Part shown: positions 40,454 to 50,011 of the stretch, piece by piece
Position numbering within the stretch: the first letter of the stretch is position 1
Layout: every line of letters begins with the position of its first letter
NCBI GenBank assembly: GCA_030431455.1
Contig: JAUIJE010000004.1
Span: forward strand, 1 to 64,000
Reading direction: 5' to 3'
From: a bacterium
GTDB lineage: Bacteria > Myxococcota > UBA727 > JAUIJE01
DNA: 64,000 bases
Made by a program: the position numbers and the translations under genes
The notes under the pieces: model-generated
What the model was told of the DNA's origin: nothing
The model's database searches: none
What the model saw: only the letters and a program-made list of their open reading frames with translations

Positions 40454-43400
40454 ATGCGACGCACCCTCGTGCTCCTTTTTGCCTGTATGGGCGTCGGCGC
40501 TCTGTTCGCGACGTCTCAATCCGCGTGCGGCGGCCAGCCGTTCACCCGGGCCAAGCGCATCGAGCACCGGGCCGAACTGATCGGCGGTCCCCGGGCCCTG
40601 GGCGAGGTCGGCGACTGGCTCCTCGAGAACAACAAGATTCGCGTCATCATCCAAGACCAGGGCTTTTCCCGTGGCTTTGGGGTGTTCGGTGGCTCGCTCA
40701 TCGACGCCGACCTCGTGCGCACCGGCACCGGCCTCGGCGATTCCGAAGGCGGCGTGGGGCGCGACAACTTCGGCGAACTGTTCCCCGCGTTTTTCCTCGA
40801 GGCCCTCGAGCCCCTCCGGGTCAACGATCCCAACGGCGACGAGAAGCTCCCTGCGTTCGAGATCGAAAACGACGGCACCAACGGCCAGCCCGCGGTGCTC
40901 GTGGTCCGCGGCTACGGCAACGACTTCCTCGCCCTCACCCAGCTGATCAACGAAAACCTCCTCGGGGACAACCGCGACTTTCCGACGCTGCTGTTCGAGA
41001 GCCGCTACATCCTCGAGCCCGACGCCAACTACGTCACCATCACCACCACGGTGCAGAACGTGAACTTCGAAGGCGACCCCATCGAGTGGAACGGGGCCGA
41101 GCAGCTCCTCGGCACCGCGGTGCCCATCCCCTTCGGCGACGTGGCGTTGTTCGGCGCCGGCAACCACGTGTTCCTGCCTCACGAGGCGGGCTATGACCTG
41201 CGGTACCGCTTGGAAGACATCTATGGCTCTGGCCAATACAGCTTGCCCGCGCTGCCCGGCTTGGTCGCCGACTTCATCGCCTCGTCGGGGCCGGGGGTGA
41301 GCTACGGGTTGGCCCTCGAGCCGGTGGACGATCCCGCGCGCAACTTCGCGATGTCGTCGGGCCAGTTCGAGGACGCGAACCTCGGGTCGATGCACGTGCC
41401 GTTCATCGCGTCCGCGTTCACCGGGGTGTTCCAGGTGGTGCCGCCGGTGCTGGAGCCCAACGACGGGGTCCCCGGGGGCCCCGACGAGTTCTCGTTCACC
41501 CGCTACTTCATCGTCGGCAACGGCGACGTGGCGTCGGTGTCCGACACTGTGTATGCATTGCGGGGTACGCCGGTGGCCACGCTGTCCGGCGAGCTGTTCG
41601 AGGAGACCACCCGCCAGCCCCTCGAGGGCGCGGAGATCCTCATCGAGCGGGCGGGCGGCCAGAAGGTCACCCAGTGCACCCCCGACGCCAACGGAAAGTG
41701 GCGGGCCAACCTCCCCGAGGGGGACTACCTGGTGCGCGCGTTCATGGAAGGCCGCGCGGCGAGCGGCTACACCGCGGTCACGGTGGGACCCGACGGCGCG
41801 TTCTTGCGTCTGACCTTGCCCGCCGAGGCGCGGGTCACGGTCAATGTGTCTGCCACCGGCGAGGGGCGCATCCCCGCCAAGGCCACGCTGGTGGGGGTCT
41901 ACGACGAGACCAACACGGGCAAAGACACCAAAGAGTTCCTGTTCGACCTGTCCATCGGCGAGGCCTGGCGCTTCACCGACCTCGAGACCGACGACGCCGG
42001 CAACCCCAACACCCGGCGGTACATGGAGACGTTCGCCTATGCCCGCAATGGTTCAGTGACATTGGTGGGCCGGCCCGGGACCTACACCGTGGTGGTGTCC
42101 CACGGGCCCGAGTACACCGTGGCCCAACAGGTCGTGACCCTGCGGCCCGGCCAGACCGAGGTGGTCAACGCCGAGCTCACCCGGGTGGTCGACACCACCG
42201 GGTACGTGGCGGGTGACTTTCACCTCCACACCCGCTTCTCGCTCGACTCGTCGTACAGCGTGCACGACTCGCTCATCGGTTACGCCGCCGAGGGCCTCGA
42301 GTACGTGGTCAGCACCGATCACAACTTCGTGGTCGACTTCGCCCCCGTGCTCGTCGACCTCGAGTACCAGCACCGCATGCAGTCGGCGGTCGGCCTGGAG
42401 CTGACCACCATCGATCGCGGGCACTTCAACGCGTTCCCCCTCGAGGTCCAAGCCCCCAAGCTCATCCCCACCGCCAACGAGAACAACCCGGGGGGGTACG
42501 ACAACACCATCGCGGCCCGGACCCAAGGCTCGTTCCAGTGGGCGTTGCGGCCCCCCGACGACATCTTCGCCGACCTTCGCCAGCTCGGGCGCCGCACCCC
42601 GCCGGCCCCCGATTGTGTGGCCTCGTCGGCGGTGACCTTTCCCCTCGACGTGATCCTCGGGAGCAAGGCCCCCCAGGGCCCGTTGGCGGGGGATGAATGT
42701 CCCCGCGACACGCTCCCCATCGTCATCCAGGTCAACCACCCGCGCGACTCGATCCTCGGCTACTTCGAGCAATACGGCATCGACCAGGACATCCTGGAGC
42801 CCGTGCCCGCCCAGAGTCTGTTTGCGCCCAAGCTCAGCCACCACCCCGAGTTCGCGGCGGAGAACTTCTCGTGGAACTTCGACGCGATGGAGGTGTTCAA
42901 CGGCAAGCGGTACGAATACCTGCACAACTTCGTGGTCCCCGAGGGCGTGACCATGGACCCGGTGAGCTGTTGCCCGCTGACCCCCGGCGAACTGTTCCGC
43001 GACCTGCCGCCGTTCCCCTGCGACGAGGAAGAGGACAATCGCATTTGCACGTGTTTGCCCAGCGACACCCAAGCGCAGATCGACGCCGGGGCGTGCAACC
43101 CCGACGGCCGGCCGGTGGCATACCCGGGTGTGATCGACGACTGGTTCGAGATGATGAACCGCGGGTTGCGCGTCATCGGCACCGCCAACAGCGACAGCCA
43201 CGACCCCCACAAAGACGAGTCGGGCAGCCCCCGCACGTTCTTCGCCGTGCCGAACGACATCCCCGGCATGATCACCCCCGATGACATGGTGGCCGCGTTC
43301 CAAAAGGGCGACGTGTTGATGACCAACGGGCCGTTCGTGTCCGTGACCCTCGACGGCAAGGGCATGGGCGAGATGGTCGTGCCCGACGGGGCCGCGTCGT

Positions 43401-44008
43401 TGGCGGTGAAGGTGCAGGCCCCGCCCTGGATCAAGCCCAACCGCGCGGTGGTGTATCTCAGCGGCGAGGTGGTGCACGACGAGCAATGGACCCCCGACGA
43501 GGACGTGGTGGGCACCGCCCGGGTGCATGAGTTCACCGTGGACATCAACGCCGCCAGCGACGGCTTCGTGGTCGTCGAGGTCACCGGGGACAACAACATG
43601 TTCCCGATGGTGTTCCCCAATGAGATCCCGCCCCTGCAGTTCACCGACGTGATCAATGCCATTGGCGGCTCGTTCGGGCTCGGCGGGGGCCCCGGCAGCC
43701 TGCGGCCCCAGCTGACCTATCAGGTCACCCCGTTCGCGATGACCAACCCCATCTGGATCGACGCCGACGGCGACGGCGAGATTTCACCCCGCCGTCCCCT
43801 GGTCGAGCCGAGTGAGCTGGCCTCGACCGTGGCCACCCCGGTGCAGGACGCCATCGCCCCCATCGACCTCGAGGCCCCGGCGACGAAGCTTCGCCGCCTG
43901 CGCCGCACCGACGACATCAAGGCCCGGTTCCCGACGTGGCTGCACCCCACCCGGGACATCCACGACATTCGCCGGGTGCTGTTTCAGTTCGCCCCCCACG
44001 CCCATTGA
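40454..44008 (+). CDS. Secreted PHP-domain (CehA/McbA-like) metallohydrolase
   Basis: 1184 residues with an N-terminal signal and a Cys in SACG that may be lipidated. A central carboxypeptidase-regulatory-like beta domain lies at about 365-455 (LSGELFEETTRQPLEGAEI). The PHP metallohydrolase core starts at about residue 595: GDFHLHTRFS (His pair), STDHNF, VNHPRD and NSDSHDP give the metal ligands. Such enzymes include phosphoesterases and carbamate hydrolases; substrate is unknown. The C-terminal tail is beta-rich. It likely works outside the cell or in the envelope. Confidence 0.88.
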   Translation: MRRTLVLLFACMGVGALFATSQSACGGQPFTRAKRIEHRAELIGGPRALGEVGDWLLENNKIRVIIQDQGFSRGFGVFGGSLIDADLVRTGTGLGDSEGGVGRDNFGELFPAFFLEALEPLRVNDPNGDEKLPAFEIENDGTNGQPAVLVVRGYGNDFLALTQLINENLLGDNRDFPTLLFESRYILEPDANYVTITTTVQNVNFEGDPIEWNGAEQLLGTAVPIPFGDVALFGAGNHVFLPHEAGYDLRYRLEDIYGSGQYSLPALPGLVADFIASSGPGVSYGLALEPVDDPARNFAMSSGQFEDANLGSMHVPFIASAFTGVFQVVPPVLEPNDGVPGGPDEFSFTRYFIVGNGDVASVSDTVYALRGTPVATLSGELFEETTRQPLEGAEILIERAGGQKVTQCTPDANGKWRANLPEGDYLVRAFMEGRAASGYTAVTVGPDGAFLRLTLPAEARVTVNVSATGEGRIPAKATLVGVYDETNTGKDTKEFLFDLSIGEAWRFTDLETDDAGNPNTRRYMETFAYARNGSVTLVGRPGTYTVVVSHGPEYTVAQQVVTLRPGQTEVVNAELTRVVDTTGYVAGDFHLHTRFSLDSSYSVHDSLIGYAAEGLEYVVSTDHNFVVDFAPVLVDLEYQHRMQSAVGLELTTIDRGHFNAFPLEVQAPKLIPTANENNPGGYDNTIAARTQGSFQWALRPPDDIFADLRQLGRRTPPAPDCVASSAVTFPLDVILGSKAPQGPLAGDECPRDTLPIVIQVNHPRDSILGYFEQYGIDQDILEPVPAQSLFAPKLSHHPEFAAENFSWNFDAMEVFNGKRYEYLHNFVVPEGVTMDPVSCCPLTPGELFRDLPPFPCDEEEDNRICTCLPSDTQAQIDAGACNPDGRPVAYPGVIDDWFEMMNRGLRVIGTANSDSHDPHKDESGSPRTFFAVPNDIPGMITPDDMVAAFQKGDVLMTNGPFVSVTLDGKGMGEMVVPDGAASLAVKVQAPPWIKPNRAVVYLSGEVVHDEQWTPDEDVVGTARVHEFTVDINAASDGFVVVEVTGDNNMFPMVFPNEIPPLQFTDVINAIGGSFGLGGGPGSLRPQLTYQVTPFAMTNPIWIDADGDGEISPRRPLVEPSELASTVATPVQDAIAPIDLEAPATKLRRLRRTDDIKARFPTWLHPTRDIHDIRRVLFQFAPHAH

Positions 44009-44287
44009 GCGTGCTCTCGCCGGCTGCGGCCGGCGTTGCCGCCAGCGGTGCGCGCTCACGTACGCCGGTACGCTCGCTCAGGCGCGGAGGGTCTTCCACA
44101 ATGCCATTGCGGCGCGCCAGAAGATGCGCGGGGGCAGAGGCATAAACCGCGCGGGCAGGGGCAAAAACAACGACACCATCACGCACCTCCTCAGGTGCCA
44201 GGATGTAAGCAAGCCCGGTCGAACCCCGCTTGGCGGAAGACGCCAGATCGCGGTCGAGACCTGCCACGCCACCGGAGCGCATGGGCA
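44009..44287. other. 279-bp gap with atypical composition
   Basis: Between the PHP gene and the TetR gene there is less G+C-rich DNA with codon-like structure on the minus strand. A GTG at 44288 opens a 123-codon frame that ends inside the PHP gene at 43917; its first 90 codons use T-ending codons unlike neighbours. I do not call it a gene. A GC hairpin (CGCCGGC-tgcg-GCCGGCG, 44018-44035) directly after the PHP stop could be a terminator. Confidence 0.4.
44018..44035 (+). terminator. Candidate hairpin terminator after the PHP gene
   Basis: A perfect 7-bp GC stem with a TGCG loop begins ten bases past the stop, followed by only two T residues. Weak evidence for termination. Confidence 0.35.
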
Positions 44288-44917
44288 CTATTGCGCGTCG
44301 GGGTCCTGAGAGCCTGGCTTCAGATACCGGATCAACATCGTGGACAGCTCATGGGCGAGGGCATCAAAATCGATCTCGTCGGCCTTGAGCAGCGAAAGGT
44401 GCACCACGCCCTCCACCGTGCTCACGAGCATAAACGCGGCGGCCTCGACGTTCTTCACCGCCACGTCCCCGGCCCGCATGGTCAAAAACGCGCGCACCAC
44501 CTCCTCGGCCCGTTGCTGGAGGTCCATCAACCCGTCGACCCCCATCAGGCGCGGAATCTGCGTGGTGAGCACAAAGTGCAGCTCGGGGTCGAGCCGGTGG
44601 GCCTCGATCATCGCCTTGATGTACGTGCGCACGGCCTCTTCCAGGGGCGCATCGAACAGCGACGAGATGCAGTCCTCGAGCATCGCCATCATCGTCTCGT
44701 CGTGGCGCTCGAGGAGCGCCAACAGCAGCGCGTCCTTGTTCGGGAAGTACTGGTACAGCGACCCCACGCTCACCCCCGCGCGCTTGGCGATGCGGTTGGT
44801 GGACAGCCGCTCGATGCCGTCGCGGACCAAAACCTGAGCGGTGGCTTCCAAAATGGCGTCGACGGTGGCCTGGGCCCGGGCCTGACGTGGGCGTTTTCGT
44901 GGACTTAGCGCGGTCAT
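44288..44917 (-). CDS. TetR-family transcriptional regulator
   Basis: 209 residues. The helix-turn-helix (LSTNRIAKRAGVSVGSLYQYFPNKDALLLALLERH, about residues 38-72) is textbook TetR. The C-terminal ligand domain is of the TetR_C type without a visible ligand clue. ATG 44917 is chosen for its GGGGGG ribosome site; the frame to 45097 crosses the operator. It is divergent from the P450 gene across the operator at 44948-44987 and is the probable repressor of it and of itself. Confidence 0.92.
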   Translation of the reverse strand: MTALSPRKRPRQARAQATVDAILEATAQVLVRDGIERLSTNRIAKRAGVSVGSLYQYFPNKDALLLALLERHDETMMAMLEDCISSLFDAPLEEAVRTYIKAMIEAHRLDPELHFVLTTQIPRLMGVDGLMDLQQRAEEVVRAFLTMRAGDVAVKNVEAAAFMLVSTVEGVVHLSLLKADEIDFDALAHELSTMLIRYLKPGSQDPDAQ

Positions 44918-44947
44918 CGCATCCCCCCTGAAGGCGAGTAGTAAATC

Positions 44948-44987
44948 TGAGCGTTTGCTCACATTATCATATGTGAGCGAATGCTCA
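44948..44987. promoter_or_regulatory. Nested-palindrome operator between tetR and P450
   Basis: Two 14-bp near-identical inverted repeats, TGAGCGTTTGCTCA (44948-44961) and TGAGCGAATGCTCA (44974-44987), flank CACAT...ATGTG, giving a 40-bp imperfect palindrome in the divergent spacer. This is the expected shape for a TetR dimer pair binding site and covers the likely promoters of both genes. Confidence 0.8.
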
Positions 44988-45008
44988 TGTTTCAACCCTG
45001 GAGTGGTC

Positions 45009-46385
45009 ATGACCGGATCTGCTGTGCACCCCACCACCCTCCCGGGCGCCGACGTGCCCGCGTACCGGACGGTTCCGTTTTTCGGCAACCTCACCAACTT
45101 TCAGAACCGGCCCATCGAGCTGTTCAACGCGGGGTTGGCCCGGTGCGGCGACGTCGTCGCGTTCCCCGTCGGTCCCGAGCGGCCGGTGTTGGTGAACGAG
45201 CCCGACGCGGTGCACCGCGTGCTCACCGGCAACGCGAAGAACTACGCCAAGACCACCCGCGGCTACCAGAAGCTGCGGTTGGTGGTGGGCAATGGCTTGT
45301 TGACCAGCAACGGGTCGTTCTGGCTTCGCCAACGGCGCATCGCCCAGCCCGCGTTTCACCGGCAACGCATCGCGGGGTTCGCCCGCACGATGAACGCGCT
45401 GACCGCGGACATGATCAAAGACCTCGCGCAGAAAAGCGCGTCGGGCGTGGCCCGGGTCGACTTTGGTCAAGAGATGATGCGCCTCACCATGCGCATTGTG
45501 GGCATGACCCTGCTCGGCATCGACGTGGGCGGGCGCGCGGATGAGGTCAGCGACGCCCTCACCGTGGCCCTGGAGCGGGTCGACAAGTTGGTGGTCAGTC
45601 CCATTCCCTTCGCCGAGAGGTGGCCCACCCCGAGCAACCGCCGGTTCAACCGCGCGGTGGAGGTGCTCGACGACGTGGTGTGGTCGGTGATCGACGCCCG
45701 TCGGAAAAGTGGAGAGGTGGGGGAAGACCTGCTCGGCATGCTGATGGAGGCCCGCGACGAAGACACCGGCGAAGGCATGAGCGATGAGCAACTGCGCGAT
45801 GAAGTCATGACCATGTTCCTGGCTGGCCACGAGACCACCGCCAACGCGCTGACCTGGACCACGTACCTGTTGGGGCAGAACCCAGAAGCATTGGGGCGGG
45901 CCACGGCCGAGGCCCGGGCGTTGACCGTGGATGACATCGGCATGGCCGAGCTCGGCGCGCTCCCTTATGTGGGGGCGTGCGTCGACGAGGCGCTGCGGCT
46001 CTACCCGCCGGCGTGGATCATCGCCCGCCACCCGGTGGAGGACGATGTGCTCGGCGGCTTTCGCATCAAAAAAGGCACCTGGGTGCTGATCTGCCCCTAC
46101 ACATTGCACCGACACCCCGCGTATTGGTCTCAGCCCGAGGCGTTCCGGCCCGAGCGGTTCTTGGACAAGAACAAGCCGGTCACAGGCAGTTACATTCCGT
46201 TCATCGAAGGGCCGCGCATGTGCATCGGCAAGGCCTTCGCGAAGATGGAGGCGAGCATCATTCTCGGGCAGCTGTTGCGGCACTTCGACGTGGCGCTGCC
46301 CGCCGGGCTCTCGGTCGGGGTCGAGCCCGCGTTGACGTTGCGGCCCCGGGGCACGGTGTCGGTCGAGCTGCGGACGGCGGGCTGA
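45009..46385 (+). CDS. Cytochrome P450
   Basis: 458 residues, a soluble bacterial-type monooxygenase. The I-helix oxygen-binding motif AGHETTANAL, the ExxR motif (EALR) and the heme-thiolate loop FIEGPRMCIGKAFA are all visible, with Cys in MCIG. ATG 45009 is used because the earlier TTG runs through the operator. The pairing with a TetR repressor suggests induction by a hydrophobic substrate. Substrate, reductase and ferredoxin partner are not identifiable here, although the 7Fe ferredoxin at 23.5 kb is one candidate partner. Confidence 0.95.
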   Translation: MTGSAVHPTTLPGADVPAYRTVPFFGNLTNFQNRPIELFNAGLARCGDVVAFPVGPERPVLVNEPDAVHRVLTGNAKNYAKTTRGYQKLRLVVGNGLLTSNGSFWLRQRRIAQPAFHRQRIAGFARTMNALTADMIKDLAQKSASGVARVDFGQEMMRLTMRIVGMTLLGIDVGGRADEVSDALTVALERVDKLVVSPIPFAERWPTPSNRRFNRAVEVLDDVVWSVIDARRKSGEVGEDLLGMLMEARDEDTGEGMSDEQLRDEVMTMFLAGHETTANALTWTTYLLGQNPEALGRATAEARALTVDDIGMAELGALPYVGACVDEALRLYPPAWIIARHPVEDDVLGGFRIKKGTWVLICPYTLHRHPAYWSQPEAFRPERFLDKNKPVTGSYIPFIEGPRMCIGKAFAKMEASIILGQLLRHFDVALPAGLSVGVEPALTLRPRGTVSVELRTAG

Positions 46386-46428
46386 GCCTCAAAGCTGGTA
46401 CACTGCCCCCGTGCAAGAGGTGCGGGGC

Positions 46429-47844
46429 ATGCGGCGATGTGTGGTGTGGGGGCTGTGGTTGCTCCCGGTGGTGGGCTGTTTCAACTTTGGCGCCGGCGAC
46501 GGGGGCGATGGGGACGGTGATGGCGATGGCGATGGCCAGGACGCCGGGATCGTGGTCGTCGGAGACGGGGATGGAGATGGCGACGGGGATGGAGATGGCG
46601 ACGGGGATGGAGATGGCGACGGGGATGGGGACGGCGACGGGGCGATCGCGTATTTCACCGTGGACCCGCCGGTGGTGGCGTTTTTGGACCAGGCCACGTT
46701 GAGTTGGTCGGCCCCGGGGCTCGCGGGCTGCACCTTGGGCAGCGACGAACAGCCGCCGCTGTCGGTCCAGGTCCCGGCCACGGGCACGCGGGTGGTGGAG
46801 TCCCAGGATCCCGGCGGGGTCGTGGAGTACAAGCTGACCTGCGCCACCGACCAGGCCACCCTGACCTTGCAGACCACCAATGCGATTTACAACGGGGACC
46901 TGGTGCTGAGCAGCAACGCCCAGATGGGGACCCTGGTGGGCATCAACACCGTGGACGGTGACCTCACCCTCACCGGGCAAGTCACCGACCATTCCGCGCT
47001 CCAGAGCCTCTACCGGGTTGACGGCAATTTCATCATCACCGCGAGCCCGGTCAACGTGGCCGTGGCCGGCGCGCTGGCCGAGGTGGTCGACAACTTCGTG
47101 GTCGACGCCAACCCCAACCTCACCGACCTGCAGTTCCCCGCGCTGTCTCACGTGGGCGGTCGCTTCTACATTTCCCGGAACTTCAACCTCAACCCCATCA
47201 CCAGCCAAGGGCTCTACAACCTCGTCGCGGGCCGGGACGGGGTGGGTGGTATGCCCTATTTGTTCGAGAACAACCCCGCCGCCATCCACGCCCTCGGCTT
47301 CGACATGACCTACCTGTGCGAGGTCGTCGACATCGGCGAGCTCGTCCAGCTCCACCTCGAGGATGGGGACGCCACCCTCACCGAGTTCGACGAGTTCGGC
47401 CAGGTCGCCAATGCTTATGCGGGTACGTATGATGTCGACCCGGACGGCGGGATGACCTTTTATTTCGCGGCCATCGATGTCCTCGAGGTCACCCAGGTGG
47501 TCAATCACGAGCTTGACCTGCTGGTGTCCTTCGCCACCCCCGAGCTGCCCGCCTGCGTGGCCATCGCCCGCGGCCCCGCCGATGGTCTTTTGTTGCCCAC
47601 GGAGATCGACTGCGCCGGGGTGGGCAGCGTCGGGGGGTACCCCAACAGCACCTTCAGCCTGGGCAGCGACGGGGCCGTGACCTGGACGCGCACGGGCGCG
47701 GTCGCGGGGCCCGGGGTCTACCGCTTCGACGCCGAACGTTTGGACATGGCGTTCGGGGCGGATGACGCGTTGGTGTCCGGCTGGTTCGACCCCGCCGCGG
47801 GGACGTTCGAGGTCCCCGGGGTGGGGACCTGCACCGTGGAGTGA
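46429..47844 (+). CDS. Gly-Asp-linker lipoprotein with L-domain-like beta repeats
   Basis: 471 residues. A signal peptide ends at VVGC17, followed by two Gly-Asp runs (about residues 30-70, DNA 46490-46660). The rest is beta-strand repeats reminiscent of a receptor L-domain (YNGDLVLSSN, VDGDLTLTG, VDGNFIITAS, LTDLQFPALSHVGGRFYI). ATG 46429 has GAGGTG ahead; the GTG at 46411 is less likely. Located 43 bp after the P450 on the same strand. Probably a surface adhesin or binding protein; ligand unknown. Confidence 0.75.
   Translation: MRRCVVWGLWLLPVVGCFNFGAGDGGDGDGDGDGDGQDAGIVVVGDGDGDGDGDGDGDGDGDGDGDGDGDGAIAYFTVDPPVVAFLDQATLSWSAPGLAGCTLGSDEQPPLSVQVPATGTRVVESQDPGGVVEYKLTCATDQATLTLQTTNAIYNGDLVLSSNAQMGTLVGINTVDGDLTLTGQVTDHSALQSLYRVDGNFIITASPVNVAVAGALAEVVDNFVVDANPNLTDLQFPALSHVGGRFYISRNFNLNPITSQGLYNLVAGRDGVGGMPYLFENNPAAIHALGFDMTYLCEVVDIGELVQLHLEDGDATLTEFDEFGQVANAYAGTYDVDPDGGMTFYFAAIDVLEVTQVVNHELDLLVSFATPELPACVAIARGPADGLLLPTEIDCAGVGSVGGYPNSTFSLGSDGAVTWTRTGAVAGPGVYRFDAERLDMAFGADDALVSGWFDPAAGTFEVPGVGTCTVE
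46490..46660 (+). repeat. Gly-Asp coding repeat in lipoprotein
   Basis: Tandem GGNGAY units interrupted once by a hydrophobic patch. Same dipeptide linker as in the protease at 34.9 kb and the lipoprotein at 59.6 kb. Confidence 0.9.
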
Positions 47845-48002
47845 GCGGCCCGCCCGGTGGCCACCGCGGGACGCACCAGGCGTCCGCGGTCGGGGGCCGC
47901 CGCGACCTCGTCCACGGGGACGTAGAGCAACAGGTCGCAGCAACACCCGCCGAGCTGCAGGCCCACCACGACGAGGGCGGCGGTGGTGCGCAGGGCGCTC
48001 AT
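47718..48002 (-). CDS. Small putative lipoprotein overlapping neighbours
   Basis: 94 residues. Starts at ATG 48002, which overlaps the stop of the upstream hydrolase-like gene as ATGA, favouring coupling. The N-terminus has Arg5, a hydrophobic run and lipobox L17-G18-G19-C20 followed by two more Cys. The first 55 codons have normal third-position G/C bias, but the last 40 run antisense into the end of the gene at 46429-47844. The true end could be earlier or the gene may have been shortened. Unknown function. Confidence 0.5.
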   Translation of the reverse strand: MSALRTTAALVVVGLQLGGCCCDLLLYVPVDEVAAAPDRGRLVRPAVATGRAAHSTVQVPTPGTSNVPAAGSNQPDTNASSAPNAMSKRSASKR

Positions 48003-50011
48003 GGGCATTCGTCCGTCAGGCCCGCGGGGCCGGGGATGGTCGCCTCATCGCCCACGCTCTTCAAAAAGCAGGTGTACTGAAAGCGGGCCCCGTCTTGGTT
48101 GAACACCACGTAGTGGCCCAGGGTGTGGGGGGCTTCAAACTGCACCACGCCCACGGTCGCCCCATTGACATTGTTGCGAAGGGGGAAGTCCGCGGTGCGG
48201 TGCCCGTTGAGCCGCAAGGTGTCGGGCAAAATGGGCTCGACCTCGGTGCCCACCAGGTCGGCGCCGAGGTTGGTGGCGAGCGCGGCTTGGGAGCGGGGGA
48301 AGAAGTACCCGTCGAACACCCCCGCGGTCATCATCACCTGGCGCGGCGCGTACCCGGCGAAGGGCTCGGCCGAGATGTGGCGGGCCTTGACCACCGGGTC
48401 CACGTAATCCCAAAGCTGTTGCAGCGCGTGGAGCAACGGATGGTCGACGTGGAGATTGTCCTCGTCGTCGAGTTCGATCAGGACCTCCACCGTGCCCCGA
48501 AAGGGAAACGGCTCCACCGCGGTCACCGCGATCTCCACCAGCACGCCCCCGGCCCCCGAGAACAAAAAGCCCTTGATGCGGGGGTCGACGGTGGCGGTGG
48601 CGACCCCCAGGGTTGTGCCCATCGACTGGCCCATGGCGGTGAGGCGTTCGGGGTCGAACTTGATCAGGCCGTCGCTGGCGCCGCCCGCGTCGAGGGTGTC
48701 GGCGAGGGCGGCGTCGACCCGGGTGTCGAGCATCAGCCGCGAGAGGTAGGTGGTCTCGGCCGCGGCCACGTTGAAGTTGTCGACGGTGGCGTCGGGGTTG
48801 CCGAGGATGTTGTAGAGCTTCAGGCCCGATTCGTCGGGCGGTGTGGCCCGGTCACCGTGCAGGGGATAGTCGAACGCCACGGTGGCGATGCCCCGCCGGG
48901 CCAACCACTCGGCCGGGCCTTCGCCCGCGACCGCGGGGGGAGCTTCGGGGATTTCTTCGCGCGGGCCGCGGTTGATCGCTTGGTAGTACTCGCCCCCGCT
49001 GCCATGCATGTAGATGGTGAGGGGGAAGCCGCCTTCGGGCTGGGGTTGTTTGGGGATGGTGAGGGCCAACCGCACGCCTTGGCGCTCTTGCTCGACGGGG
49101 AAGCCGTCGTCACCCCACACGATCAGGCCCTGCCCGGGCTGGGCATAGGGGCGGTTGCCGGTCTGGTAGAGGGGGACTTCGTAGCGGGCGGTGAGCACCT
49201 GGTAGGCGTCGTATTCTTCTTGAACGGTCCAGGGCTCGACGAGCATGGGGTCGTCGAGGGACTCATAGTAGTCGACGAGGGTGCGCAGGTCGCGGTTGGG
49301 GTCGTAGGTGGTGAACACCGAGGCGCCCACGATGGTGTTGAGGTCTACGCCTTTGTCGTTGCAGTAGTCGACCAGGGGTTGGAGGTGGCCGGCGTAGGGA
49401 GTGTCGGGGCCCTCGGCCTGGGTCAGGGCGTCGTGAAAGACGCGGCTTCGGCCCAGCGCGGCGCCGTCCTCGTCGAGCACGCCGTCGGTGATCACCGCCG
49501 CGTAGGTGGTGTGCGGGCGGCGCACAAAGCCGAACACCGGCAAGACCGCGAGGAGATGCTCGGGGGTGTAGAGGTCGACCTCTTCGAGTTCGCGCACTTT
49601 GAGGGGAAAGCGGCGGCCGTACTCGGGGGAGTCTTTGTCGATGTCGACGAGGAACACGGTGCTGGTGGCGGCGGTGGAGGCTTCGGGACTGTCTGGCAAT
49701 GAGCCTGCATCGACACCGGCGGGGAGGCGGAAGAACACCCCCGATTGCAGGCCCCAGCCATCGGTCAAGCGACGATCCGCGGCCCGGAGCCAGAGGGTGA
49801 GCAGGTCATTGTCCCAGTCCCCCGGCCACCGCTCGATGTCGGTGGTGCCGTCGTCCTCGATGCGCAGGTCCGACGGGAACGGCGCGCTCCAAAAGTCTTC
49901 GCCATCGGGGGCGAAGGGCACCTTGGTGGGCTGGTCGACGAACGCGGGGGGGCACCCGGCCAGCGTGGCAGAGGTCAAAACCAGGGCGAAGGGGAAGAGA
50001 ACGCGCCGCAT
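47999..50011 (-). CDS. Lipoprotein with alpha/beta-hydrolase-like domain
   Basis: 670 residues. Signal peptide and lipobox TLAGC at about residue 20. The C-terminal half has a hydrolase-like fold: oxyanion-type LTIYMHGSGGEYY, and the nucleophile elbow GQSMGTTLG. A histidine in GHYVVF might complete a triad, though this is uncertain. N-terminal 300 residues show a beta-rich domain with WSAPFPSDLR. It may be an envelope esterase or lipase. Followed by the small lipoprotein gene with a four-base overlap. Confidence 0.75.
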   Translation of the reverse strand: MRRVLFPFALVLTSATLAGCPPAFVDQPTKVPFAPDGEDFWSAPFPSDLRIEDDGTTDIERWPGDWDNDLLTLWLRAADRRLTDGWGLQSGVFFRLPAGVDAGSLPDSPEASTAATSTVFLVDIDKDSPEYGRRFPLKVRELEEVDLYTPEHLLAVLPVFGFVRRPHTTYAAVITDGVLDEDGAALGRSRVFHDALTQAEGPDTPYAGHLQPLVDYCNDKGVDLNTIVGASVFTTYDPNRDLRTLVDYYESLDDPMLVEPWTVQEEYDAYQVLTARYEVPLYQTGNRPYAQPGQGLIVWGDDGFPVEQERQGVRLALTIPKQPQPEGGFPLTIYMHGSGGEYYQAINRGPREEIPEAPPAVAGEGPAEWLARRGIATVAFDYPLHGDRATPPDESGLKLYNILGNPDATVDNFNVAAAETTYLSRLMLDTRVDAALADTLDAGGASDGLIKFDPERLTAMGQSMGTTLGVATATVDPRIKGFLFSGAGGVLVEIAVTAVEPFPFRGTVEVLIELDDEDNLHVDHPLLHALQQLWDYVDPVVKARHISAEPFAGYAPRQVMMTAGVFDGYFFPRSQAALATNLGADLVGTEVEPILPDTLRLNGHRTADFPLRNNVNGATVGVVQFEAPHTLGHYVVFNQDGARFQYTCFLKSVGDEATIPGPAGLTDECP

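Noticed and set aside
44190-44245. tRNA-like TTC-loop resemblance (ggtcgaacc)
   Set aside because: No matching acceptor, D or anticodon arms around it.
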